The notes: generated by a model from the letters alone, not told the origin. A DNA stretch of 64,000 bases from Emydura subglobosa (GCA_007922225.1 ML679995.1:2061928-2125927), one strand, 5' to 3'; shown: positions 24,098 to 35,324, counted from the first letter of the stretch. A program made the numbers and translations.

Positions 24098-24175
24098 TGT
24101 GGCGTCACTAGAGAGGGACCCTGTGACATCACTAGAGAGAGGAGGAGGGGGGGCCGTGACGTCACAAGAGAGGGG
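24098..24175 (+). repeat. Three degenerate copies of a CRE-containing unit
   Basis: Units matching GTGRCRTCACWAGAGAG begin near 24100, 24123 and 24156. Only the third has the full TGACGTCA; the first has GGCGTCA and the second GACATCA. This looks like a local duplication of a regulatory unit beside the heat-shock element. Confidence 0.6.
24157..24164. promoter_or_regulatory. Full CRE palindrome (TGACGTCA)
   Basis: A perfect 8-base CREB/ATF site inside the CpG island. It is the third copy of a short local repeat whose two other copies carry near-CRE variants. Confidence 0.65.
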
Positions 24176-24211
24176 GGGGTGCTCGGGGGGTACCCATGGG
24201 CGGTGCCTGGG

Positions 24212-24219
24212 TGACGTCA
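24212..24219. promoter_or_regulatory. Second full CRE palindrome (TGACGTCA)
   Basis: Another perfect TGACGTCA, 55 bases from the first. It lies outside the short local repeat, so it arose independently. Confidence 0.65.
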
Positions 24220-24259
24220 GTGGGGGCTGTAGCCACGCGGCGCAGGCAGCGGGGGGAGG

Positions 24260-24318
24260 CCGGTGGCCCCCCCCCCCGCCCCCCCCCGCCTGGGGGGGGC
24301 CCCCGGGGGGGGGGGGGT
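24260..24318. repeat. C-run/G-run palindromic tract
   Basis: Runs of C and C-rich words are followed by a run of G, then CCCCC, then a long G run, giving a strongly self-complementary low-complexity tract. It lies at the outer edge of the promoter island, just beyond the second CRE. Confidence 0.7.
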
Positions 24319-24330
24319 CCCCTGCAGAGT

Positions 24331-26832
24331 GGCCCCTGAACGCTCCCTGGGTGGGCCAGCCGGGCTGGGCCGAGTCCGGAGGCTGTAAAAGGATGAGCTG
24401 GGTCCTCGGTTTGCTCCGGCTTCGAGCCCGTGTCACGGTGTCTGCACCAGGCCGGGCCGGGCCGGGCGGACTAGGGTGTGAGCCGGTTCACGAGCCCGGC
24501 TGGGATTTCCCACGGTACCAGGAGGCCCGAAGCAGGGGCTGTAAAGGGAACATCAGCTCTGGTGCGACTGACGCCGCTGCCCATGGCCCCGTTCGGGGTT
24601 GAGCTGCGGAGATCCACTGCTGTCCTAGTCGCCCTCTTCCTCGCTGCTTCCAGTCCTTTAACCTCGCTGCCCGCCCCTGTGTACCCACCCTCCTTCTTCA
24701 CTGCTTCGCCGCCTCCCTTCTGTCTCCCCCACAGCTGGACCCGGCACTGGCGCTCTGGAGGTTGCCAGTCCTCACGGTTTTATTTGCGTCAGAGAATCAT
24801 TTCATCGTGCGTCTACCAAGACTGGGTATTTTACAGGAAACTCCGGCTCCTGGAGATGTGGTTACATGAGAATCTCAGCCACTATTTAAAACAAAAGCAA
24901 GTTTCTAGCCCTCCGGGTTGTTGGGTAAAGCGTGGCAATGTGACCCAGGCAAACTAACGTTTTGGGTTGGCGTTGCTGCTCTCACAGATCATGACCATCT
25001 TACAAAGACAGCGGCTAAGGTCAAAATGCGCAACAACCTGCTCGGAAAACTGGCCAGAACAACTGCCCAATCGTCACACACTTCAGCTTTGGCACGGTGT
25101 TATTCAGCGGCAGAGTACTGTCTCACCCAAAGATGGTCATCGTACAACTAAATTCCACCAGGTGTATTATTTCAGGCACACTTAAATCTACACCTTTACC
25201 ATGGTTACTGATTCTCTGCAAGATTGCTCCGCCCAGTGCTCACAGAGAGGAACGTGTAGCAAAGATAGTGACGAAACCGCCTGATATGCCACCCAAAATC
25301 AGAGGGCACCATTAATTAAAGACTTGTTTAATCCACCACATAGTTGTCTGCCCTCATGGTGCCCATGGTGGAAAAGTTGACCGGGTCAGGGATTTATGGT
25401 AGAGGATGCGTGGCGAGCTTCATGGTCAGCAGAGAAAGGGACAAATAATTGTCTTGTCTCAGACCCCACTCAGTGTCAACCTGGGGTTGATTAATCGCGA
25501 AGGCACCAGAGCCTTCTGTACCAGTTTCATACCGGACGTGGAATTTGTGCTGCAGTGGAATTTTGGTGGTGTTTTAGAGACATCCTCTATGTCGATGTGG
25601 GCAGCCACAAATCATGACACACATTGCTGAGGGTTTCAAAATGACCCAACTTCCTGGAGGTCTTCATTCCTTGAACATTGTTGATAAGGACACTGTGGCT
25701 TGGCTTGGCCAGATTGCATACGCCAAATAAATAAATTGCTGCCCTTGGCCCAGGACAAATTTCACCTAGATGGGCTGACTGCATGATGAGCTTTTAAAAA
25801 ATAGCAAATTCTTAGCTTGGGGGGGCGGGCTGAAGAAACACAAAGCATTCTGGGGCATGGGATCACTGCAGGTAAAAGTCAGTAGTTCTGGAGTTGCAGG
25901 TGAAACAAGATTGAGGAAGATCACCTGAAGCTCTGGGATGAGGACCACGGTCGACAACTTTGCTTCTCAGGCACAATGGAATTTTCTACCACAAGGATAA
26001 GACCTGTGTGTGCAGGAGACAGAGCCTTCTTGGGGGCTGGTCTAAGACTGGAACAAATGCCCACAGGAACTAAGGACGGTCACAAACCTTCTTCTGCTCC
26101 AAGTGCAAGGTGCACTTCTTCATCGTGCCTTTACTAGCTTAACTGCAGAACCGCGGGTACGTATTAAAAACCCAGCCTACCCAACCGGCTCACTCACTAC
26201 ACTCACAATCTACCCCCGGCGAGACAATGAGAGAAAGGCAACCACATGTTAGTAAGTCACCTTGCTTCATAAGCTCCTGGCAGCCACTCAAATACTATGG
26301 TACTGAAGGCGAGAGAAGAACCTGTAGAGAACAGAACCTCTGCTTCATGAGAGTAACATCAGATCTCGGGACATTGTTGTAACCCATAGTAAACTCTCTG
26401 AGTCCCCGTAGCTTCCATTGACCTCAGGTGCAGTGATGTGCTCAGCATCTCTGAAATTCAACTCCTAAAGTGTCTTGAGTTGGACACCCAAAATCAGAGG
26501 GCGCATTTGAAAATATTGGCCTCTGTGAACCTTGGTGAACCTAGCTGTAAAATAGAGGAATACTGGAGCTCTGGTGAACTACACACGCAGCATTGTAGCT
26601 AAGCTAAATAAACTGCTTGAGTTATCGGCATAACTTTGTAATCATTTTATGCAAGCAAAGATAATCTGTGGATTCCTGGTATGATTCCATCTGCCTGGTT
26701 TCTGCATTATGGTAGCACCTAGAGTTCTCATCCTGTTTGGCGCCTCACTGTGTTAAGTGTTGTACAGACCGATAGTGAAAGAAAGTGTCTAACTGCATGT
26801 GCACAGACAGACCCCCACAGCTTCATGGAGCC
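24331..26832. other. Region upstream of DNAJB5, no gene recognised
   Basis: GC content falls quickly from about 24.75 kb. A divergent non-coding transcript would be plausible from so strong a promoter, but nothing in the sequence proves one. The open frame at 24478-24957 starts with GTG and resembles nothing known. A MITE half copy and a decayed L3/MIR-type tail (about 26700-26800) lie at the right. Confidence 0.5.
26400..26525 (+). mobile_element. Half copy of the TTTTCAAAA palindromic MITE
   Basis: The phrases GTGCTCAGCATCTCTGAAA, GAGTTGGACACCCAAAATCA and TTTGAAAATATTGGCC follow the right half of the element at 20178-20366. The left half is not evident. Boundaries are approximate. Confidence 0.5.
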
Positions 26833-27502
26833 TGGGACGGAGTCCCGTAGGAACCTTGTTCTGGGACCACTCGGGACGCAGCCAGTCAGAACTCCAGTGC
26901 TTTGGGGTCTGCCTTCAGGTCTCCACACACCAGTGCAGCCTCACAGCATTCAGCCCCCCTGCACTGCCTGAGTTACCCCTCTGAGCCCCCTTTCCGGGAC
27001 TCTGGGGAGCCCTACACACCCGCCTTGCAGTCTGAAATGATTCCCAGCCAGCGCGGGAGTCAGAGGGTTTATTAGTTCTCAGGATCACAGTGTAGACAGA
27101 TTTTGTTAGCAGCGTAACTAGGAGTTACAGCAGTGATCACCCGAGGAGCCCCAGAGCCCCCAGCCTTTGGCTCTGCTCCCAGCAAACCCCCCACAGGGCA
27201 CTGGCTCTTCCTTCCAGGCAGCCCATCACTCCCCCCCGAGCTGTCTCCTTGCCTCTCCCCAGTCCTTTGTCTCCTTCCCGGGCAAGGTGGCAACCCCTCC
27301 TGTTGCAACTGGTGGAGGAAGGGCAGGAGTCCTGGCCAGGTCTGCGTACCTGTGGCTGGGGAAGGTCCATCCGCCCTCTCGTTGTCTCTGAAATCATCAC
27401 ACATCCGGGTTGCATCACCGAAATACATGAATAACATATGGGGAAACTGAGGCACACACCTAGCACTCAGAGAAAACCCAAGAATGTCTCCACTTCATCA
27501 CA
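26833..27502 (-). mobile_element. Solo LTR of an endogenous retrovirus-like element (copy A)
   Basis: Read on the minus strand it begins TGTGATGAAGTGG and ends CCGTCCCA. It is flanked by a perfect 5-base target duplication, GAGCC at 26828-26832 and 27503-27507. A polyadenylation signal AATAAA lies at 27068-27073 (complement). It shares long similarity with the plus-strand copies at 53.6 and 58.1 kb, including the phrase TGCCTCAGTTTCCCCATATG. There is no internal gene, so it is a solo LTR. Confidence 0.88.
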
Positions 27503-27591
27503 GAGCCCCACTAACCTCCGTCCGTAGTCTGCCCATATCGAGCTCATTGCTGGACTGGGGCCTTAGTTGAAGACAAGACACAACAGATGGG

Positions 27592-28555
27592 AGAATCATA
27601 GAATCATAGGGTTAGAAAGGACTGCGAGGGTCATCTAGTCTAACCCCCTGTCAAGATCAGGATTTGTTGAGCCTCAACCATCCAAGACATGTGGCTACCC
27701 AGCCTTTCTTTGAAAGCCTCCAGTGAAAGAGATTCCATGACTTCCCAAGGCCGTCTGTGCCATTGTCCTGCTGATCTTACAGTTAGAAAGCTTTTCCTGA
27801 GATTTAATCTCAATCTGCTGTGATGTTGTGTGAACCCAGGGCCTCTTGTCCTGCCCTCTGTGGCAAGAGAGAAAACTTTTCGCCCTCTTTTTTATGGCAG
27901 CCTTTCAAGTATTTGAAGACAGCTATCATGTCCTCCCGTAATCTCCTCTTTACCAAAGTAAACATACCCAGTTCCTTCAGCTTTTGCTTCCAGGGCTTGC
28001 ATTCCATCCCTTTGATCATCTTTGTTGCTTGCCTCTGGATCTTTTCCAGTTTCTCTCCATCCGTTCTATACCACGGTGACCAAAATTGGACACAGTTCTC
28101 CAGCTGAGGCCTAACAAGTGCCGAATAGAGCGGTGCTATCACCTGCCATGCCTCTGGTAATGCAACCCAAAATCGCATTTCCTTTTTTTGCAACAGCATC
28201 GCATCTTCCCTACGTGCAGCACTTTACATTTGCCTTGGTTGAATTTCATTTTGTTGTCTATCCCCCAGTTTTCCCTTTTATGAAGATCCCTTTGTATTTT
28301 AGCTGTAGCCTCCAAAGCGTTGGCACCAACCCCCCAGTTTTGTGTCATCTGCCAATTTGTTCAGTATGTTCTGTCTTCCTACATCCGGGTCATTCATACA
28401 AATGTGAAATAACACTGAACTCAGAACAGATCCTCGTGGAACCCCACCTGAGACCTGCCTCCAATCTTACATCATTCCATTCATAGTTACTTTTTGTTTG
28501 CAGTTGCTTAACCAATTATGTATCCACTTTAATGGTAGCTCTGCTGAGCCCACTT
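27592..28555 (-). mobile_element. CR1 LINE fragment (AGAATCATAGAATCATAG 3' end type)
   Basis: The 3' end at the left has the repeated AGAATCATAG word. Minus-strand translation at 27810-28199 gives [19 protein letters not shown] and then IQRQATKMIKGME and IAVFKYLKGC, the conserved end of CR1 ORF2. The wording differs from the copies at 2.8 and 45.5 kb, so it is a different subfamily. It is broken by frameshifts further right. Confidence 0.92.
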
Positions 28556-28976
28556 TTTTCCAGAAACAAACAAATGGGAGTGGCAGGAATCCAGGCTGCA
28601 GGACGAGGTAACAGCAAAACAAATGTGTTTTTCATGGATCGCTGTGTGCACAGATTCGTAGGTGTAATAAGTAGTTCAGTTCCAGTAATCACTGTTTGCC
28701 ACCCTGCTTGCTCATTCATTCCCCGTCCCAGCCATCCAAGACGTTTACATTCTTTCACGGAGGAGATGGAGAGGGCTCCTGGGGGCTTATACAGTCTCAT
28801 GGTTTTACCTCTGAATTCTGTAAAGCTGCATCATTAAAAAAGAACATTTCTAGGCGTCCGCCTTGCAAAGAACTTTAGAAACATAAAATGCAAGCGACTG
28901 GAGCTGGAAGTCAGGCTGGGAGGGTTGAGGGGGAGCTGTTGTTAGTATTATTTAATTCCGTTCCAGCAGTGCCTAT

Positions 28977-29077
28977 AGAATCATAGAAGATTGGGTTGGA
29001 AGGGACCTCAGGAGGTCATCTAGTCCAACCCCCGCTCAAGGACCAACCCCAGCTAAATCGTCCCTGCCAGGGATTTG
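28977..29077 (-). mobile_element. Short CR1 3' end fragment
   Basis: About 100 bases of the CR1 3' end: AGAATCATAGAAGATTGGG, then GGAAGGGACCTCAGGAGGTC and a CAGCTAAATCGTCCCTGCC end. It abuts a MIR/L3-type remnant at 29078. Confidence 0.88.
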
Positions 29078-29292
29078 TCTCCCGCTGAGATCAGGGCCCC
29101 ATGGGGCTAAGTGCTGTGCAAACATAGTGTGGGACAATCTCTGTCCTAGAAAATGTACATCTAAATAACCAAGGCCCAGCGGGATAGGGGAGGAAGTGTT
29201 TTGTCCAAAGTCACCCAGCAGGTCGAGGGTAGAGGGGGGAATAGAACCCAGGATTCTTGACTCCCAGCTCACTGCCCTAGACATAGAGCTCT
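29078..29292 (+). mobile_element. MIR/L3-type remnant
   Basis: It contains the amniote repeat phrase GATCAGGGCCCCATGGGGCT, then GTGCTGTGCAAACATAG, then AAAGTCACCCAGCAGG and an AACCCAGGATTCTTGACTCC tail. I treat it as a CORE-SINE or L3-tail relic without fixing the family. Confidence 0.7.
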
Positions 29293-29460
29293 CCCTCCCT
29301 CCCTTGTGTGTGTAATGAGTCACCTTGGCTTGTGGACATCCCAAAGCATCGTCTTGCTGCCTCTCCACAGGATGTTGTGCGGAGCAGGGGGGTCGTCATG
29401 GGCAGGACGCAACGTTGGTTGGACACCCTCCTCCAAATGCTGAGGTTGGCTCTGTGGGCA

Positions 29461-29740
29461 GGTCTACACTTAAAACACGGCAGCTGTGCCACTGCAATGC
29501 TTCAGTGAAGATGCTCCTACGCTGATGGGAGAGCATCTCTCGTCGGCGTAGTTCATCCACCAGTAGCTATGTCGACAGGAGAAGCCCCCTCGCTGACGTA
29601 ACGCTGTCTCTGGGGGGTGGGGGGTGGGGTTAGGTCTGTCTAACTGCGTCGCTCGGGTGTGTGTGTGTGTGTGTGTGGATTTCTCACCCCCCCGAGCGAG
29701 GTAGTTATACCGAAGCACGTTTCCAGTTCAGAGCTGGCCT
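29461..29740. mobile_element. Palindromic MITE with a GT microsatellite in its loop
   Basis: It starts GGTCTACACTTAAAACACG, a terminus shared by a common turtle-type non-autonomous DNA element. Within it, TAACTGCGTCGCTCGGGTGTG (29641 on) pairs with CACCCCCCCGAGCGAGGTAGTTA (ending about 29708). The two arms flank a GT tract at 29657-29678. An inner pair, GGGAGAGCATCTCTCGTCGGCG, and CGTCGG/CCGACG-like words add to the palindrome. The right end is worn. Confidence 0.6.
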
Positions 29741-30280
29741 GTGTGTTAAACTCTTCATCCTCTTGTAAAGCTGCAGCAAGGGAAACTCCCTCCCTGAGCT
29801 GCCCAGCAGACTTCTTGGTGCACTGCCTAGTTCCTGCAGCCCTCCCTGCCTGCCTGTCTGGAATTGCAAGGGGAGAGGAAACGGGCCCCGATGCTGCTGT
29901 GCTGCATGGGAGTCCTCTAGTCAGGGCAGCTGTCTCGTCCTGCAGGTGCCTACCTTCCCACTCGGGAGTCTAGAGAGCTGGTGCGGGCAGGCAGCCTAGA
30001 GCCCCCTTCTCCCTGCACCAGAGGAGACGATCAGCATTCCTGGGAGACCTAGCCCTGCACCAGAGGGCATCTGCTTTCCACCTCCCAACCACCCCATATC
30101 CAGAGAATGCTGTCGCTACTGGTTCTGTGAGGAACAGCTCCCAGGCAGGAGAGCTTCCTAGTGGACCCCGTGATACACTCAGGAGGGGAAGTGGAACATG
30201 CTTGTACAGTGTGTGTCATCTGTCCCTTGAGGGGGCTAATCTATAGAGGATGACAGCCTACTGCTGCCGCTAGCTGACGG

Positions 30281-30370
30281 AGTTGCTCCCTCAGCTCAAG
30301 TGGTTGCGGTCTGGATTCTGGTCCTGAAGCTCCAGGATTCAATCCCTGCTGCAGTCCTGTTGTGGTGAGC
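30281..30370 (+). mobile_element. Possible tRNA-derived SINE head
   Basis: An A-box-like CAGCTCAAGTGGTTGCGG is followed about 45 bases later by a B-box-like GGATTCAATCCCTGC, in tRNA order and spacing. No cloverleaf closes fully, so it is not a functional tRNA gene. The rest of the SINE is not clear. Confidence 0.4.
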
Positions 30371-30971
30371 GGATCATACGTCTCAGTTGGCTCATGGGCA
30401 TGGATGGACCGATGGATTTGGGAGCGGGATGTGATGGATGGCTTGGAGGAAAGGGAACATAGCGTATGTCACTGAACAAGATGGGCCGTTTCTGGGAAGA
30501 CCCTTGTTAAAACCTTGGTAGCACCTCACTGCATGCCACAAATGGATCTAAGTCAGCTCTTTTTCCTGGCTACACTGGCTAGAGTGAGTATTACAGGGAC
30601 GGATCCCAGGCAAGGAAACATTTCTTAATGCATTTGAGAAACGAGACAGACCTGCCGGTCTTGTTCTTCACTGGAGCTGCTCGACAAGGAGTCCTTCCTG
30701 GGCAGGTGGTGCCAGAGTTTGGGTTTGGCGAGATGCTGAAACAGATCAAAGATACGATTCTGCAGCAGCGTAAAGCACTGAGATCCTGGCGCAAACATGG
30801 TCAACTCCATCTTGCACGAATCAATGAGCCACTTTCCATTGACTTCAGCGGGGTTGGACCAGGCCCACAAATGGAGAACAAGGAGCACTGGGTATAGGAA
30901 ACCCTGTGAGCGAATCCTTCCCTTTGTCAATCCCCAGGCACAAATCCCAGGCTGCTTCCAAGGAAGGGCAC

Positions 30972-31085
30972 GCTCACTGGGGATGAAATTCAGCCCTGTG
31001 CAGAGGGTTAACACAAAGACTAGACACTATCGGCCTTGTGCTGGCCCTCTGCACTGGGATGAATTTCACGCATCAGTGAGCAGAT
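30972..31085. repeat. Inverted repeat, MITE-like
   Basis: The arm at 30986-31007 (AAATTCAGCCCTGTGCAGAG and onward) is matched inversely by 31045-31066 with three mismatches. The complementarity continues outward to GCTCACTGG/CAGTGAGC. The loop includes the CACAAAGAC/GGCCTTGTGC pair. No coding capacity. Confidence 0.6.
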
Positions 31086-31685
31086 CTGGGCCTAGGAGCT
31101 GCCCCAGAACACACTGGACACAGGGGTCTCTAATTTCGGATGTCATTTCTTGCTCTGTGTGGCTTTCCCTTACTATCTGTAAGCACTGCCTTTTGGGGGA
31201 AGGGGGGGGGGGGGACGTTGCCAGTTTTCACAATTGTATTGTGAATCTTGTGATATTTAGTGTTTTTCTTCAACCTGAGTTTCCAAAGTCCAGTGGTACG
31301 GGGGAACTCAGCTTGCATTGAAAAATAGCTATCCAGCCCTCACCACTGCAGAGAAACCCTTCAAAAATGGCCTGCATGCAAGGCTCAAAAACCAGAAGAC
31401 AAAAACAGCCCCATATTTATTTAAAACACAGCAAACCTTTCCTGGTTTTTAAGCCCATCGTATGATTTTTTGGGGCCTGACTCATTATCTTGGGGGCTGG
31501 GGGTTGACAATACCAAATGTACCCAGGTTAATACAGGGCGCTTTAGAGCAGCAGTATCATAATTATAAACAGGGCCCTGGGTTTGTTTCTCCCCGTAGAA
31601 TCAAGCTCATAGCAAAGAGGTTCACATTGGGCTGCTGTATTTAGCATGCCACTTCTTAGTTCATCGCTGGCTAGTTTTCCCCTGT

Positions 31686-31872
31686 GACAATCTCAAAGTG
31701 CTTTAAAAATGTTCTGCTAACAGTCTGCGAGGTGGGTATGATCCCCAGTTTATAGATGGGGAAACTAAGGCACTGACGTGATTTGCCTAACTTCACACAA
31801 GGAGCCGATAGCAAAGTCAATAATAAAACCCAGGTCCTGGCCCGGTATTCCTTTAGCCATAGTACCGTCCTC
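31686..31872 (+). mobile_element. MIR/L3-type element
   Basis: It opens CAAAGTGCTTTAAAAATG. It passes through CCCAGTTTATAGATGGGGAA and ACTAAGGCACTGACGTG, then ends AAACCCAGGTCCTGGCCC. This is a standard amniote CORE-SINE layout. Confidence 0.82.
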
Positions 31873-33049
31873 CCCCTGCTTTTCAGGAAGACGGGGGCAG
31901 GTGTGACAGAGCTGATGGTTTCCTCTGATAGCCTGGGCAAACCTTATTGAATTGAGTTTAAGAGTTTTGGAATCCAGTGTATAAATATCCAGTGGGCTGT
32001 GTTATATTGGGGGCTGCATACATTGCCATGGGGAGGGCAGATAGGGGAGCAGAAGGCAGTGACCAGGCAAATTTACTCAGGTTATAGTGTCTCCAGACAT
32101 CGTATATACCACTTCAGACTGGATTCTCCAGGGACCAACAGATCAAGAGAGGAGTTTTGGATAACTAGCCTGGGTTTAAGCTGGCTCAGATCCTCCTTTC
32201 TGATGAAGCAAACGGACAGGACTTCTGGTCCAAGACAGGTTCCAATTCTTAGGGGAGGGTTGGAAGGACTTTGGCTTACTGAGACCCCATAAGTCACAGT
32301 GCCTGTTCTGAGCTGCAGCTGTGGTGACCGTATGACCACAGGGGACACCCTCGGGTAGGGTTTGAAGGGCTAATCACCAACCACAGCCTTTGCTGAAGCG
32401 AGGGGGTGATCTCTGGCAAGCGCATTAGCGTGTGTGTAGGTTCTTTTAGGGTTTTTAATAGGTTTTCTCCGTAATGCTTTCTGCCTTAAGAACAAATCTG
32501 ATTGCTTAGGAACGGCTGTGTGGTAATTGTGGCCATCACACTGTGTACGGTCTCTGAGGAGAGAAGCGAAGCAGAACTGTTTAGACAGACTTTCTTCAGC
32601 CAGGGAAATCTCAGTACAGCCAGGGGACAGTGCAGCCTGGAAACGCCCCGGTCAGAAGGGAGAGAGAGGAGAGTCTCCACTCAAGAGAGGCGATGGCTGG
32701 GAAGCTGGCAGCAGGAGTGGGTGCCCTTGCTGAACCACTCAGGGGAAATCCAGGTGCAGCTGTCCTGTACTGTGATAGCCGGGCTACTCCGAACCTCTGA
32801 TTTTCCACCTGCAGGATGTGAGGAACTTCCATAATTCCCTAATGCCCTTCTACTGTGCAATGTTTATGGAGCATCTCTCAGAGCCGGAAGAATCAATATT
32901 TTCTGTGTCTGATCTATCAGCACAGCTTCTGAGTCATCATGGTATGAAACCACCTCTTATTATTGTCAACTATCAGTCCGTCTATTTGTCTAGTACACAA
33001 ATCACTATACTATCTAGGCACCAGAAGAGGAATTCCTCTCCCTATCTCT

Positions 33050-33668
33050 AGAACATAAGAAGGGCCATATTGGGTCAGTCCATCTGACCCAGGATCCTGT
33101 CTTCTGGCAGTGCCAGGTGTTTCGGGGGAATAAACAGAACAGGCAATCATCAAGTGAACCATTACCCGTCGGCCACTCCCAGTTCTGGCTGTCAGAGGCT
33201 CAGGACACCCAGAGCATGGGGTTGCATCCCCGATCATCTTGGCTAATAGCCACTGACGGACCTATCCTCCATGAACTCATCTAATTCTTTTTTGAACCCT
33301 GCTATAGTTTTGGCCTTCACAACATCCCCCGGCAAGGAGTTCCGCAGTTATGTGAAGAAGTATTTCCTTTTGTTTGTTTTAAACTTGCTGCCTATTTGTG
33401 TCAGTGGGTGACCTTCTGTGTTAGGCGAAGGGGTAAATAACACTTCCTTATTCACTTTCTCCACATCAGTCATGATTTTACAGACCTCTATCATATCCCC
33501 CCCCTTTTCCCAGATCCTTTATGAATATGTTATACAGCACTGGTCCCAGTACAGACCCCTGGGGGACACCATGATTTAGAATGGACTCTCTCCATTCTGA
33601 AAACAGACCATTTCTTCCTTCCCTTTGTTTCCTGCCTTTTAACCAGCTACTGATCCCTCGGGGAATTG
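33050..33668 (-). mobile_element. CR1 LINE fragment (AGAACATAAGAA 3' end type)
   Basis: The 3' end at the left reads AGAACATAAGAAGGGCCAT. It continues through the complement of CR1 text such as TCCGCAGTTATGTGAAGAAG. A gap follows, after which ACAGCACTGGTCCCAGTACA appears, so an internal segment is lost near 33500. This is a second CR1 subfamily in the window and is shared with 49264-49683. Confidence 0.88.
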
Positions 33669-34300
33669 CTTGCGCGCCATGCAGCGTTCATGCAGTGCAA
33701 TGTTCCGAGGTCACGGACTGTGTGTACATTTCTTCCTTGTCCTTGCTTAGTTTATAGACCGTTGCGTTCCAGTCAGTGAACGGGGGAAGCCAGCATGTGC
33801 TGAGGGAAAGCACAGCACGGGAGGACAATGAACCTGCATTCCCACACAATGCAGATTGTTCTTGCTGGCTTTTGATTCAGGAACAATGCAAACAAGGATC
33901 TGCTCTCCACCCGTCAGTAGTAAACGGGCTGTGGTACTCCAGGTTCCTGAGTCAGAGCTGTGGGAGGGGAGATATTCTAGTGCGGTTCCAGGGGACTCCT
34001 GAGAACGGACAAAAGCATGGTGGACACGCTGGAACAGGGGGGGCCTGGTAAATATGGCAGCTGAGAGGTCTGGTCAGTGAACCACACTGGCCTTCTTGCT
34101 ATGCCTTGCTGCCCCTACTCTCAGCTTCAGAAACTCCTCGTTTTCTCCACGTCAGGTTATCGGAACAGGCCCGCTCCATGGGAAAGGCACACTGCGATTT
34201 CTGCTGGCAGCAGTCATGATCCTGTAAAGACGAAAGACCAAAGATTAAGCCTTTGCTTAATTTTCTTTGCATTTCCTTTGCTTTTGCTGAGACTTTAAAA

Positions 34301-34580
34301 GCACATCTACACTGCACCACCCCCAGCCCCCTACAACAGCGAGTGCCATAGCCTGGATTAACGGACTCAGGCTCGCAGGGATCTCGTTGGGGGGCTAGAA
34401 ATAGCAGTGTAGACGTGCAGACGCTCTGAGACCCTCCCCCCCACTCTGGGTTTCAGAACCTAGGCTCCAGCCCCAGTGGCAGCGTCTACACTGCTACTTT
34501 GAGCCCCATGAACCTGAGTCAGGTCACCTGGGCTCTGAGACTCGCTGCCACAGGGTTTCCTTGCAGTGTAGACGTACGCC
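34301..34580. mobile_element. Palindromic MITE with TCTACACTGCA ends
   Basis: Terminal inverted repeats: CACATCTACACTGCA at the left, and at 34561-34580 TTGCAGTGTAGACGTACGCC, which reads inward as CGTCTACACTGCAA. An inner inverted pair, AGCAGTGTAGACGTGC and GCGTCTACACTGCT, doubles the palindrome. There is no open frame. It is a typical non-autonomous DNA element of turtle genomes. Confidence 0.75.
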
Positions 34581-35324
34581 TAAGAGACGAAATCCTGGCT
34601 CTGAGCCGGAAACATGGTAGGAATTCTGCTCCTGCCAGCCCGTCTTAGCTTTTGATATTCCTCGGTGAAATCAGTCCTCATTACAGAGGGTTAGCTGGTC
34701 CACAGCTCAAGGCTCCCTCCTGCCCAGGAAGCATCAAGAAGGTGTTTTCTCAAGTCATTATTTGTTACTGACCGAGGGCTTTCCCCTTTCCCTTGCCTTC
34801 CGTATTGAGGCCAAGAGATTAATGAGCACAAGCACTGATCCAAATTCCGCCTGGGTATAATTCTCTGGAAGTTAATGAAGATGCACTAGGGATGGATTTG
34901 GCCCATTAGCGTTTAGCACTTGGGCGAGTAGTCTCCTTGTCTTTCCGTCTGAGCATTGGCTCCAGCGTCAACTCTTTTCATTGGCAGTTCCTGATTAGGT
35001 TCCTGACTTCTTAGCCTGCTGACTTGTCACACCTCATCTCCTGTTAGGAGGGACAATTCCCTTTGGAGCCCATCCCAACAACTTTCGGGTCGCCATCCCA
35101 GGCGTGCGCGGTCGGATGATTCACCGGAGGATGTCACCGCGGTGCTGAGCCTAGTTCTCAGCCAGTCTGGGAAGCAAGAAGTCCAGACTAGGTTTGGGTA
35201 CTCAGCTCTCTGCAGATGAATCTGGGGCAGGCTGCAGGGATCAGTAACCTGGGTTGGGATGCTGTACGCAAGAGGAGGAGAATGCATTTGTTGTCACCGG
35301 TACTGTAGAAAGCCCAGCCTAGTT

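Larger units (their letters stand above)
23500..24330 (-). promoter_or_regulatory. DNAJB5: CpG-island promoter of DNAJB5
   Basis: This is the only stretch of the left half that is dense in CpG. It lies directly upstream of the inferred exon 1 donors. From gene-distal to gene-proximal it holds two perfect CRE palindromes, a perfect heat-shock element, six CCAAT boxes all oriented toward DNAJB5, and GC boxes. I see no TATA box at a suitable place, so a dispersed CpG-type start is likely. The element content suggests basal NF-Y/Sp1 drive with HSF1 and CREB/ATF inputs; the sites are seen, their use is inferred. Confidence 0.8.

Noticed and set aside
24478..24957. 159-codon open frame that could be a divergent gene beside the DNAJB5 promoter
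   Set aside because: Starts with GTG, no motifs and no convincing splice sites. A non-coding divergent transcript is possible but not shown by sequence.
30281..30370. A tRNA gene
   Set aside because: A- and B-box-like words are present but the arms do not close into a cloverleaf. It is better read as a SINE head.
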